Positions 17,827 through 25,559 of a DNA stretch of 64,000 nt are shown here, in pieces. This DNA is from Calditrichia bacterium (GTDB taxonomy: Bacteria > Calditrichota > Calditrichia > RBG-13-44-9 > J075): contig JACKAP010000003.1 in the NCBI GenBank assembly GCA_020635015.1, forward strand, positions 372,001 through 436,000. The letters run 5' to 3'. Both the position numbers and the translations under genes were made by a program. How positions within the stretch are numbered: the stretch's first letter is position 1; each line of letters starts with the position of its first letter. The notes under the pieces were generated by a model that was not told the DNA's origin, did not search any database, and worked only from the letters and a program-made list of their open reading frames with translations.

Positions 17827-20800
17827 TTACTTGATTAGCACCAGCTTGCGCACCGACACAAAATCGCCGGCGGTCATCCGGTAATAATACACGCCGCTGC
17901 CGTAATTCCGGGCGTTCCAGGTAACCGTGTAGGCGCCGGCGGCATGGCGGCCGTTAACCAGCTCCGCAACTTCACGCCCCAGCACATCATAAACCGTAAC
18001 GGTAACCGCGGCAGTTTTCGGCACGTGATACTGGATCGTGGTCGACGGGTTGAAGGGGTTGGGATAGTTTTGGAACAGCGCAAACACTCGCGGAATCTCA
18101 GGCGATTGATCTTCGATCCCCACCGGGATTAGCAGCGTTCCGCCTTCATAGGAAATCGACCCGTTCGGTCCCAGGGTGAAGGGAATCGTATTGTCAAACA
18201 ACCCGGCGACCAGGTGCAGCACCCCATTGATCAGGGTTTCCTGCGACAGTGTCACCCCGGCGGCGTTGTCGATGGTCAGGTCGTTCAGCGTATCCGGCAT
18301 CAGGAAGCCGGTGACCTGCGCGGTGGTGCCGTTGAAAATATAGCTGGCATCTTCACTGAAGGTCAGATCGCCGCTGCTTTGAATTGTGCTGTCGATCCCG
18401 CCTTCGTTCGCCGTTGCCAAAGCTGCGCCGGCATCCAGCATGAAGAGCCCGTTGCCGCCCAATTGGCTCATGCCGAAGTCGAGCGTGGTGCCGCCGGCAA
18501 CCTCGATGGGCAGACCGCCCCCACCGTAGCTCATGCCGCTGAGGGTGATGGTCTGGGTCGTATCTTTATCAAACACGAACCAGGCGTTGGTGGGATTGGA
18601 GTTCCGCGCGGTAGCGTTCGACATCGAATAATTGCCCTCGTGCATGTACCAGCGGGTAGAGCCGGAGCCGCTGCCCTGTGACCCTCTGGAAACCGCGAAA
18701 GTGCCTCCGGTGACGTTGACGTCGCCGTAATGATGCACTTCGAACACGGTCAGCGCATTGCTGGTGCCCTGGGTTTCGAATGAGCCGTCTTCCACGATCA
18801 GGTCGCCCATGATGGTGACAATCGCCGTATCACCGCCGGCTGCCGAGGTCAAGCGCCAGCGGGAGCCTCCGGTATTCACCACCCGGATGTCTCCGCCAAT
18901 CGTGACATCGTCCAGGCTCAAGTCGACGTTGGATGACAGATCGGGGGTATTGAGCACGATATTATAGTAATTTTGATTCCGGTTGCCGGGCGCCGTGCCG
19001 GCGATGCCGGTCAGCATCATCGTCGAACCTTCATTCCACACGCCGTTCGGGATGCTGCCTTCGTCCCGCGCATGCTCATAAACCGCGCCGTTCTCGAAGG
19101 TCAGTGCACCGACCGCTTCCAGCGCGCCCTTGTTAACCACCGTACCGGCGACGGTGCCGCTGCCGACGGTCACGCTGCCCAATGAGTCGACTTGCATCAT
19201 GGCGCCGACGGTGACCGTCAGTTCGCTGCCAACCAGCGTATCACTAAACGCAACGCCGGCCGGATTATCGACGGTTAACACACCCAGCGTATCGGGCAGC
19301 AGGGTACCGGCCACCTGCGGCTGGGTGCCGTTGAAGGTGAAATTGGCTTCCTGGCTGAGGGTAATCGCGCCGCTCGTCTGCAACGCGCCGTCCAGGCCGT
19401 CTACATGGCCGGTGGCAAGCGTGGCGCCGGGGTGAAGCGTGAAGTCGCCCGAACCACCAATCACGGTACTATCCATATTCAGCGTGGCTGCGGTGTCAAC
19501 TTGAACCGGCAGGCCGCCGCCACCGTAGGTTACGTTGTCAAGAATAATGTTCTGGGGACCGGCCGTATCCGCAAAAACGAATGTCGCGCCGGTCGGATTC
19601 GAATTCCGGGTGGTAGCATTGGAGATCGAGAAATCACCCGCCAGCATATACCACTTCGTGGTGCCGGTGCCGCTGCCCTGGCTTCCCCGGCTGATGGCGA
19701 AGGTACCGCCGGTCACCACCACATCGCCGTGGTGCTTGACCACCACTTCGGTGGGGCTCGAGGTTCCCTGGGTTTCGAACGAGCCGTCCTCGACATAAAC
19801 ATTTCCCATAATCGTGACGACGCCGGAGTTGCCTCCCACCAGCCGCCAGCGGGCGCTGCCGGTGTTCACCACCCGGATATCGCCGCCGATGGTGTTGCCG
19901 TCCAGGTTCATATCAAGATTGGAGAGCATTCCCGGGGTGTTGAGGGTCAGATTGTAATAATCCTGTCCCCGGTCCGCCGGCGCACTGCCGGTGATGCCGG
20001 TGAACAGCGCCTCCGAGCCCATTTCCCAGGTGGCGGTCGGCACGCTGCCTTCATCACGGGCGTGTTCGTACACTGAACCGTCGGTGAAAGTCAGAGTGCC
20101 CTGCACGTCGATCGCCCCTTTGTTGACCATCAGGCCGTTCGCTGCGAAATCCTGCAGTACTTGCATGGTGGAAGAATCGGAAATTTCAAAATGGATATCG
20201 CCGCCGCCGTAAGTCACATTGGTAAAGGAGATCTGCTGGGTATCGTTTTTAGCAAATACAAACTTGGCATTTCCCGGCGTGGGGTTGGAATTACGGGTCT
20301 CGGCATCGGACATAAAGAAGTTGCCCTCATGCAGATACCAGGTGGTGGTTCCCGAACCGCTGCCCTGGGATCCCCGGGAGATCGCGAAAACACCGCCGGT
20401 CACATTGATGTCGCCGTACTGGTGAACGATGAAGGTGGTCAGAGCATTGCCGGTGCCCTGGGTTTCGAACGAGCCGGCTTCTACGATCATATCGCCCATG
20501 ATGGTAACCGTGGCGGTATCCCCGGAAGAGGTCGATGTCAACCGCCAGCGGGCACTACCGGTATCCATCACCCGAATGTCACCGCCGATGGTGACGTCGT
20601 CCAGCCCCAGGTCTTTGTTCGAGACCATATTCGGGGTGTTCAGGGTAATGTTATAATAATTCTGATTCCGGTTGTCCGGCGTGGCGTCGACGATCCCGGT
20701 CAGCAGAAAGGTCGAGCCGGTATTCCAGGTGCTGATCGGGATGCTTCCTTCGTTGCGGGCATGCTCATAGGTGCTGCCGTTATCAAAGGTCAGCGATCCG

Positions 20801-21087
20801 CTCGTCGTATCGATGAGCCCGGTTTCCGTCACCGCCACATATCCGGTAACCGTCACCGCAACATCCACCCACACAGAATCGCTTCCATCAACCGTAATGG
20901 TTTCACTTCCGGTCGGCGCGCTGGAGGCAGGTACCCAACTGCTGCCGTCAAATGTTTCCCAGGTGGCCGCATCGCTCCAATTTCCATTTGCCGCAGAGCG
21001 GTAGTCGCCGGCCTGTTGCGCAAACCCCTGGCTCAACAGGAGCATCCCAGCGAATACTCCCCAAATTACGTAACTTGCTATTTTCAT
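17827..21087 (-). CDS. Large T9SS surface protein with three long internal repeats
   Basis: A 1086-residue secreted protein with no function I recognise. Start ATG 21087 follows GGAGGAATGCGCT and begins a signal peptide (MKIASYVIWGVFAGMLLLSQGFAQ). The mature N-terminus has a GDYRSAANGNWSDAATWE module also found in its paralogue. Three repeats of about 200 residues follow, each starting near YEHAR and running through NYYNITLNTP, IGGDIRV, ARWRLTS, VTIMGD, SFETQGT and RGSQGSG; the coding starts of the units are near 20770, 20070 and 19080. A T9SS domain (NYPNPFNPSTTIQYHVP, ending KLVLIK) closes the protein. Short beta-strand periodicity suggests an elongated beta-helix. Its position between the uptake genes and the lyases suggests a surface role in pectin binding; that is inference. 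Confidence 0.85.
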   Translation of the reverse strand: MKIASYVIWGVFAGMLLLSQGFAQQAGDYRSAANGNWSDAATWETFDGSSWVPASSAPTGSETITVDGSDSVWVDVAVTVTGYVAVTETGLIDTTSGSLTFDNGSTYEHARNEGSIPISTWNTGSTFLLTGIVDATPDNRNQNYYNITLNTPNMVSNKDLGLDDVTIGGDIRVMDTGSARWRLTSTSSGDTATVTIMGDMIVEAGSFETQGTGNALTTFIVHQYGDINVTGGVFAISRGSQGSGSGTTTWYLHEGNFFMSDAETRNSNPTPGNAKFVFAKNDTQQISFTNVTYGGGDIHFEISDSSTMQVLQDFAANGLMVNKGAIDVQGTLTFTDGSVYEHARDEGSVPTATWEMGSEALFTGITGSAPADRGQDYYNLTLNTPGMLSNLDMNLDGNTIGGDIRVVNTGSARWRLVGGNSGVVTIMGNVYVEDGSFETQGTSSPTEVVVKHHGDVVVTGGTFAISRGSQGSGTGTTKWYMLAGDFSISNATTRNSNPTGATFVFADTAGPQNIILDNVTYGGGGLPVQVDTAATLNMDSTVIGGSGDFTLHPGATLATGHVDGLDGALQTSGAITLSQEANFTFNGTQPQVAGTLLPDTLGVLTVDNPAGVAFSDTLVGSELTVTVGAMMQVDSLGSVTVGSGTVAGTVVNKGALEAVGALTFENGAVYEHARDEGSIPNGVWNEGSTMMLTGIAGTAPGNRNQNYYNIVLNTPDLSSNVDLSLDDVTIGGDIRVVNTGGSRWRLTSAAGGDTAIVTIMGDLIVEDGSFETQGTSNALTVFEVHHYGDVNVTGGTFAVSRGSQGSGSGSTRWYMHEGNYSMSNATARNSNPTNAWFVFDKDTTQTITLSGMSYGGGGLPIEVAGGTTLDFGMSQLGGNGLFMLDAGAALATANEGGIDSTIQSSGDLTFSEDASYIFNGTTAQVTGFLMPDTLNDLTIDNAAGVTLSQETLINGVLHLVAGLFDNTIPFTLGPNGSISYEGGTLLIPVGIEDQSPEIPRVFALFQNYPNPFNPSTTIQYHVPKTAAVTVTVYDVLGREVAELVNGRHAAGAYTVTWNARNYGSGVYYYRMTAGDFVSVRKLVLIK

Positions 21088-21331
21088 AGCGCATTCCTCC
21101 ATGTTATTATAGCTTGGCTGGTTGAATGTGTAACTTCCCTGTTAATGAGTGGATGGGTGGATGGGTAGATGGGGAAGATATAAACTTCTACCCATCGTCC
21201 CATACACCCACACACGCGTTAACCCATCTACAAAATTCCTCATTTATCAGCTCGAACAATATGCATCTGAATCATCACTCCCAGACAAAAGAAAATAGTA
21301 TGATTTGATCCGTAGTTTGGATCAAATCATA
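21088..21331. repeat. Spacer with inverted GGATGGGT word array
   Basis: The gap between the two paralogous repeat-protein genes holds facing arms of GGATGGGT/TGATGGG-like words (about 21140-21172 and 21190-21232), imperfectly complementary, with the small stem GAAG...CTTC between them. It is the same word class as at 4450-4558 and 63238-63365. The 5' part of the spacer (near 21088-21110) carries the ribosome-binding site of the next gene, and the other end holds the hairpin at 21293-21337. Confidence 0.65.
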
Positions 21332-21337
21332 CTATTT
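21293..21337 (-). terminator. Hairpin terminator-like element, family member 3
   Basis: A perfect 19-base stem (AAATAGTATGATTTGATCC at 21293-21311, complement at 21319-21337) with a 7-base loop GTAGTTT. The TAG stop of the 517-residue gene lies inside the stem at the same position as in member 1, and TTTTCTTTTG follows on the minus strand. It differs from member 1 at three stem positions, all compensated. Confidence 0.8.
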
Positions 21338-22885
21338 CAATAAGACCATGCGCTTCATGCTTACCTTGTCTCCGGCCTGGATGCGGTAGATGTACACCCC
21401 GGAGCTGAGCTTTGCCGCATCGAATGTCAATTCATGCTCACCGGCCTGCAGCCGGCCTTCAAACAGAGTCGCCACTTCCTGGCCCAGCAGGTTGAACACT
21501 TTTGCGGTCACCTGCAATGCAGCCGGCGTGCCGAATCGAATGGTGGTCGTGGGATTAAAGGGATTGGGATAGTTCTGCGCCACGAAGAACGATGCCGGGA
21601 CATTGAAGGTATTGGACTCGATCCCGGTAATCAGCAGGCTGCCGCCCTCATAGGAGATTGTCCCGCTCGGGCCCAGGGTGAAGGGGATCGTATTGTTAAA
21701 AACGCCGGCCATAAGGTGAAGCACGCCGTTGATGGTCGTTTCCTGGGACAGGGTGACGCCGGCAGTGTTGTTGATAAACAGATCGCTGACCGTCGCGGGC
21801 ATCCGGGTACTGGTGTTCTGTGCGGTGGTGCCGTTGAAGCCGTAACTGGATTCATCTTCCAGGGTCACTGTGGCCGTCACCCCGGAAACAATCGCCTCAA
21901 CCCCGCCGGCGAGGGCAGTCATGATGGTAGCACCGGCCTCCACGGTGAAGTTACCGCTGCCGGCCAGTTGACTTTCGCCCATTTCCAGCGTGGTGCCGCT
22001 GTTGACCATGATCGGAAGTGCCGACAATGTGTTTCCCGCTCCCAGGGTCAGGGTCTGGGTGCCCGCTTTGGCAAAGATAAATTTGGCGCCGTCCACTGTG
22101 GCGGTGGAACTCTGGGAAGTCGCATTGTCCATGGAGAAATTGCCTTCATAGAGATACCAGGTGGTGGTACCGCCGGCCTGAGAGCCGCGGGAGATCGAAA
22201 AATTGCCGCCGGTCACCATAATGTTGCCGTAATGATGCACGATGAAGGTGGTCTGGGCGTTTCCGGTTCCCTGCACCGAAAAGGTGCCGGCCTCTACAAT
22301 AACGTCTCCCATGATGGTAACGATCGAGGTGTCGGTCGCCAGCGCCGAGGTCAGATACCAGCGCGCCAGCCCGGTTTCGATTACATGAACATCTCCGCCG
22401 ATAGTATTATTATTCAGATTCATATTCAGATTCGAAAGCATATCGGGAGTGTTGAAGGTCAAGTTGTAATAATCTTGATCCCGATCCTCGGGGGCAACAG
22501 CGGTCACGCCGGTTATCAACATGGTAGAGCCCGTATCCCAGTTCGAGACCGGTATCTTTCCGCCGTCGCGGTCATGCTGATAGGTACCGCCGTCTGCGAA
22601 GGTAAGATTGCTGTTTCCCTCGACGATCCCCTGGTTGACCAGCGAAGCACTGACGGAAACCAACACGTCGACATTGACCGAATCCGTTTCCAGCACCGTA
22701 ATGGTCTCGCCGCCGGTCGGCGCGCTGGCGACCGGCACCCAGGACGAGCCGTTATAGCGTTCCCAGATCTGGGCATTGCTCCAGTCGCCGCTGTTGCGGG
22801 TCCGGTAATCCCCCACCGTCTGGGCCATCAGCGACGATGCTATCATCAAAATGATAAAACTAACAAACATGGTAAATCTTGGCAT
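21332..22885 (-). CDS. T9SS surface protein, single-repeat paralogue of the 17827-21087 product
   Basis: A 517-residue secreted protein of unrecognised function. ATG 22885 follows AAAGGAGGTTATACC and begins a signal peptide (MPRFTMFVSFIILMIASSLMAQ). It shares with its neighbour the N-terminal GDYRTRNSGDWSNAQIWERYNGSSWVP module, one copy of the 200-residue unit (YQHDRDGGKIPVSNW to RGSQAGG), the LSQETTINGVLHLMAGVFNNTIPFTLGPSG module, and the T9SS domain (NYPNPFNPTTTIRFG, ending RMVLLK). The larger paralogue most simply arose from this form by expansion of the internal unit to three copies, though contraction cannot be excluded. It lies downstream of the uptake genes and is separated from them by a repeat-filled spacer. 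Confidence 0.85.
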   Translation of the reverse strand: MPRFTMFVSFIILMIASSLMAQTVGDYRTRNSGDWSNAQIWERYNGSSWVPVASAPTGGETITVLETDSVNVDVLVSVSASLVNQGIVEGNSNLTFADGGTYQHDRDGGKIPVSNWDTGSTMLITGVTAVAPEDRDQDYYNLTFNTPDMLSNLNMNLNNNTIGGDVHVIETGLARWYLTSALATDTSIVTIMGDVIVEAGTFSVQGTGNAQTTFIVHHYGNIMVTGGNFSISRGSQAGGTTTWYLYEGNFSMDNATSQSSTATVDGAKFIFAKAGTQTLTLGAGNTLSALPIMVNSGTTLEMGESQLAGSGNFTVEAGATIMTALAGGVEAIVSGVTATVTLEDESSYGFNGTTAQNTSTRMPATVSDLFINNTAGVTLSQETTINGVLHLMAGVFNNTIPFTLGPSGTISYEGGSLLITGIESNTFNVPASFFVAQNYPNPFNPTTTIRFGTPAALQVTAKVFNLLGQEVATLFEGRLQAGEHELTFDAAKLSSGVYIYRIQAGDKVSMKRMVLLK

Positions 22886-22932
22886 GGTATAACCTCCTTT
22901 TATAATTAGCGGATGTGATCCTGATACTTATC

Positions 22933-23019
22933 GTTGGTTGTTGGTTGTTGGTCGTTGGTTGTTGGTTGTTGGTTACTGATTAGCCCATCGAACCTGGAAC
23001 CAATAACCAACAACCAATA
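22933..23019. repeat. GTTGGTT word array forming an inverted repeat
   Basis: Eight or so overlapping copies of GTTGGTT (22933-22973) face a shorter complementary stretch CCAATAACCAACAACCAATA (about 23000-23019). It fills most of the 139-base gap between the FadL-like gene and the next gene, and could form a long AU-rich hairpin downstream of the FadL-like stop at 23025. Confidence 0.75.
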
Positions 23020-23024
23020 GCGAA

Positions 23025-24503
23025 TCACCACGGCAGTTGGTAAGACAGTTGCGTCATAATCACCTGCCGTTGATCGCTGTTTTTACTGATAGCGCTGGCC
23101 CAGGTATCCTGGTATTTTATCTTGGCATATTCATATCCGACGTTCAACTGAAAACCGGAGAGCCCCACGCCGACGCCGGCGGAATAGACCGTATAGCTGA
23201 CCGGATCACCGGCAATTTGATTGCCTTCCGGCTCAAATATTTCCGCGTCCCCCCGCATGCCTCCGCGCAAGGCGAGCCAGGGCGCAATCCGATACTCTGC
23301 ACCGACCCGGAAAAGCGATGCCCCCAGCCAGGGGGTGGTTTCGACGCCATCAGGATCAACATATTTTGCCGAGTCGTAGGGGCGGTAAACATACTCCAGC
23401 CCCACCGTCAAATTTTCCCGGGGCGCTAATGAAATGCCGACCGTGCCGCGCCAGGGAAGCTTCATCTCATCTTCGCCCGACACCGTCGAAAGCGCAGGTG
23501 TGCCGGTGGTATCGGTGGAAACCTGCATGGTGTAACTGCGAGTAATGGCAGCCGGCAGCTTCACGGAAACCCCCAGGCTGACATATCGGCCGCTGATCAA
23601 GCTGCTGAGGGTGAACTCACTGCCGCTGTAATCGGAAGTGCCGGTTTTGATAATCCGGCTATTAACCGAGTCGAGCCGAAAAGCATTAGAGAAGAAGGTT
23701 AGATTTCCCCGCCCGATCTCCTGTTCATAATCGTCGCTACTGCCGTCCAGAATCAGACCGCTGAATCCGAAAGCCAGGTTATACTTCTGGATGCTTCCGG
23801 CCAGGGCAAAACCGTATCCCTGGATCGAGCCTTTGCGGGAGCGGATCGATTGACGCCATTCCACCTCAAGCGGGTTATCGTCGGTCGGGCGAAGGGTTGG
23901 CAGGGGACGCTGGGATAAGATGCCGGGCGAGAGCACATTGTTGTTCTGATAATAATGCTGCAGACTGGCATAGCGAACCGCGCCGACGCCGGCCACCACC
24001 TTGACATTGCCCAGCGACAGCGGCACCGCCAGCGAGGCCTGCAGCGGCTTTCGCTGGTCGGCGGAATGCGACCAGTTGGACCCGATATTGTCGAACTGCC
24101 GCTGCACCGAATCCTGGGCGGTGAAGCCGGGAATGGTCGTATCCGGCTCAGGGATTTGCGAAGACAGCCCCTCCAGCAGCAAGCTGAAATTCGGATAGTA
24201 ACGCACCGGGGCATAGTTCTGCTCCTGTTCCAGATCCTGGGTCGAACTCTGCCCGCCGAGTGATAGCTGGATACCGGTCAGCGACTGCAGCATCGCCGGG
24301 TTCTGAAACATCACCCCGATATCCTGCCGCACGCCGACAGACACGCCCCCCATCGCCCTGCCGGCGGCGGAATGCATCAGGTGCTGATCGAGTCCCTGAA
24401 ATGTTAACGCCCCGCCGTACCCTTGTGCAAAAACCGGCACGGACAATAAGAGCGACATCAATAACCAGTTCCAAAACCGGACAATCATTTTTAGATTTTT
24501 CAT
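23025..24503 (-). CDS. FadL/OmpP1-like outer-membrane beta-barrel protein
   Basis: A 492-residue outer-membrane protein with a signal peptide (about 1-26) and the N-terminal SAAGRAMGGVSVGVRQDIGVMFQNPAMLQSLTGIQLSLGG hatch-like segment typical of the OmpP1/FadL/TodX superfamily. Long alternating strands follow, and the last residues (VIMTQLSYQLPW) end in an aromatic, as expected for a barrel. Its ATG overlaps the stop of the PorV-like gene by 4 bases, so the two are probably translated together. In this locus it could serve as a transport pore or as part of the surface secretion/attachment apparatus; the substrate is unknown. Confidence 0.8.
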   Translation of the reverse strand: MKNLKMIVRFWNWLLMSLLLSVPVFAQGYGGALTFQGLDQHLMHSAAGRAMGGVSVGVRQDIGVMFQNPAMLQSLTGIQLSLGGQSSTQDLEQEQNYAPVRYYPNFSLLLEGLSSQIPEPDTTIPGFTAQDSVQRQFDNIGSNWSHSADQRKPLQASLAVPLSLGNVKVVAGVGAVRYASLQHYYQNNNVLSPGILSQRPLPTLRPTDDNPLEVEWRQSIRSRKGSIQGYGFALAGSIQKYNLAFGFSGLILDGSSDDYEQEIGRGNLTFFSNAFRLDSVNSRIIKTGTSDYSGSEFTLSSLISGRYVSLGVSVKLPAAITRSYTMQVSTDTTGTPALSTVSGEDEMKLPWRGTVGISLAPRENLTVGLEYVYRPYDSAKYVDPDGVETTPWLGASLFRVGAEYRIAPWLALRGGMRGDAEIFEPEGNQIAGDPVSYTVYSAGVGVGLSGFQLNVGYEYAKIKYQDTWASAISKNSDQRQVIMTQLSYQLPW

Positions 24504-25537
24504 GGGATGATAAGTCCTATACTAATCCGCTGAACATTTTCGAGATAGACGCCCATATCGCCATAGCTGTAATCTGCCGACAGCGCCAGGCCTTCCATCG
24601 AGTGCCGAATTCCGGCCCCGAAGGTGAAACCGTCATAATCATAATTAAATTTGTACCCGCCGCGCAGGGCGAACATGCTGCCATACTCGTATTCCACCCC
24701 CACGTGGATCTGCTGTGCATAATCGTTGGGATGGAAAATATCCGAGGCCACGCTGAGCCGGCTGTTCTTGAATCCGCTGGGTATTAGCCCCTTTTCTCCG
24801 ATCACATCCGCACCGACACCGAAACGGAACAGCAGGGGAACCGGATTCGATTCTTTGGCATATTTCACATCGGCGCCAAAATTCTGCACCGCCGAGCCAA
24901 TATATACCGAGCGGAAACCGGTGTTGTAGCGAATCCCAAAGTCGAACAGCAAGCCGCTGGCCCAGGTGTCCACTTCCTCAAATACCCCCTGCCGCACCTG
25001 GGCGGTGACCCGCTGGCCGTTGAACAAGGATTCGTGGGCATACTTCACGCTGAGTCCCAGGGAGAATTTATCGGTCAGATAACGCGCATAAGAGAGGCCA
25101 ACCAGATAGCTGAACGGTCGGAAGGTCCGGCCGGTCAATCCCGGATTGTTGGGATCGCTGATATATGGACGCTGGTTGGTGGTCTCCTCGAATTCGCCAA
25201 AGTCGACATACTGCACCTGGATGCCGATAGCACCGAAGTTTCGTTTCTCCAGAGCGAAAGAAAACGCGCCCTGCTGGGCGTCGAGCAGCCAGTTAATATA
25301 GGTCGTCGACAATTCCATATTGTCGACGCTCGCCATCCCGGCGGGATTCCAGAACATCGCTTCAGCGCCGGTTGCCCAAACGGTATAAGCTTCGCCCAGA
25401 GCAGTGGCGCGGGCGCAGGGCATCACCTTCAAGAACTGCATCGAAGTACTGCCTACCTTCTGCGCGTAAGACCCGGAAGCGCCGAGAATCCCGGCCAGGA
25501 TGATGAAACGGAATGCTGATTTCATTAAACGCATCAT
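24500..25537 (-). CDS. PorV/PorQ family outer-membrane protein
   Basis: A barrel protein of the PorV/PorQ family. The conserved start of the mature protein is visible: KVGSTSMQFLKVMPCARATALGEAYTVWATGAEAMFWNPAGMASVDNMELSTTY. The frame is open back to 25699, but that part overlaps the upstream gene and has no signal peptide; I use ATG 25537 (25525 is an alternative), which gives MMRLMKSAFRFIILAGILGASGSYAQ and lies 22 bases after the upstream stop. PorV shuttles T9SS substrates to the attachment complex, and this locus encodes five T9SS-tagged pectinolytic or surface proteins downstream, so a dedicated shuttle is plausible. It is translationally linked to the FadL-like gene. Confidence 0.85.
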   Translation of the reverse strand: MMRLMKSAFRFIILAGILGASGSYAQKVGSTSMQFLKVMPCARATALGEAYTVWATGAEAMFWNPAGMASVDNMELSTTYINWLLDAQQGAFSFALEKRNFGAIGIQVQYVDFGEFEETTNQRPYISDPNNPGLTGRTFRPFSYLVGLSYARYLTDKFSLGLSVKYAHESLFNGQRVTAQVRQGVFEEVDTWASGLLFDFGIRYNTGFRSVYIGSAVQNFGADVKYAKESNPVPLLFRFGVGADVIGEKGLIPSGFKNSRLSVASDIFHPNDYAQQIHVGVEYEYGSMFALRGGYKFNYDYDGFTFGAGIRHSMEGLALSADYSYGDMGVYLENVQRISIGLIIP

Positions 25538-25559
25538 AATTCGACCCGTGCTGGTTTGA

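Noticed and set aside
21434..22909. Long plus-strand open frame opposite the repeat-protein gene
   Set aside because: It is an antisense shadow of the 21332-22885 gene with no recognisable motif or ribosome-binding site.
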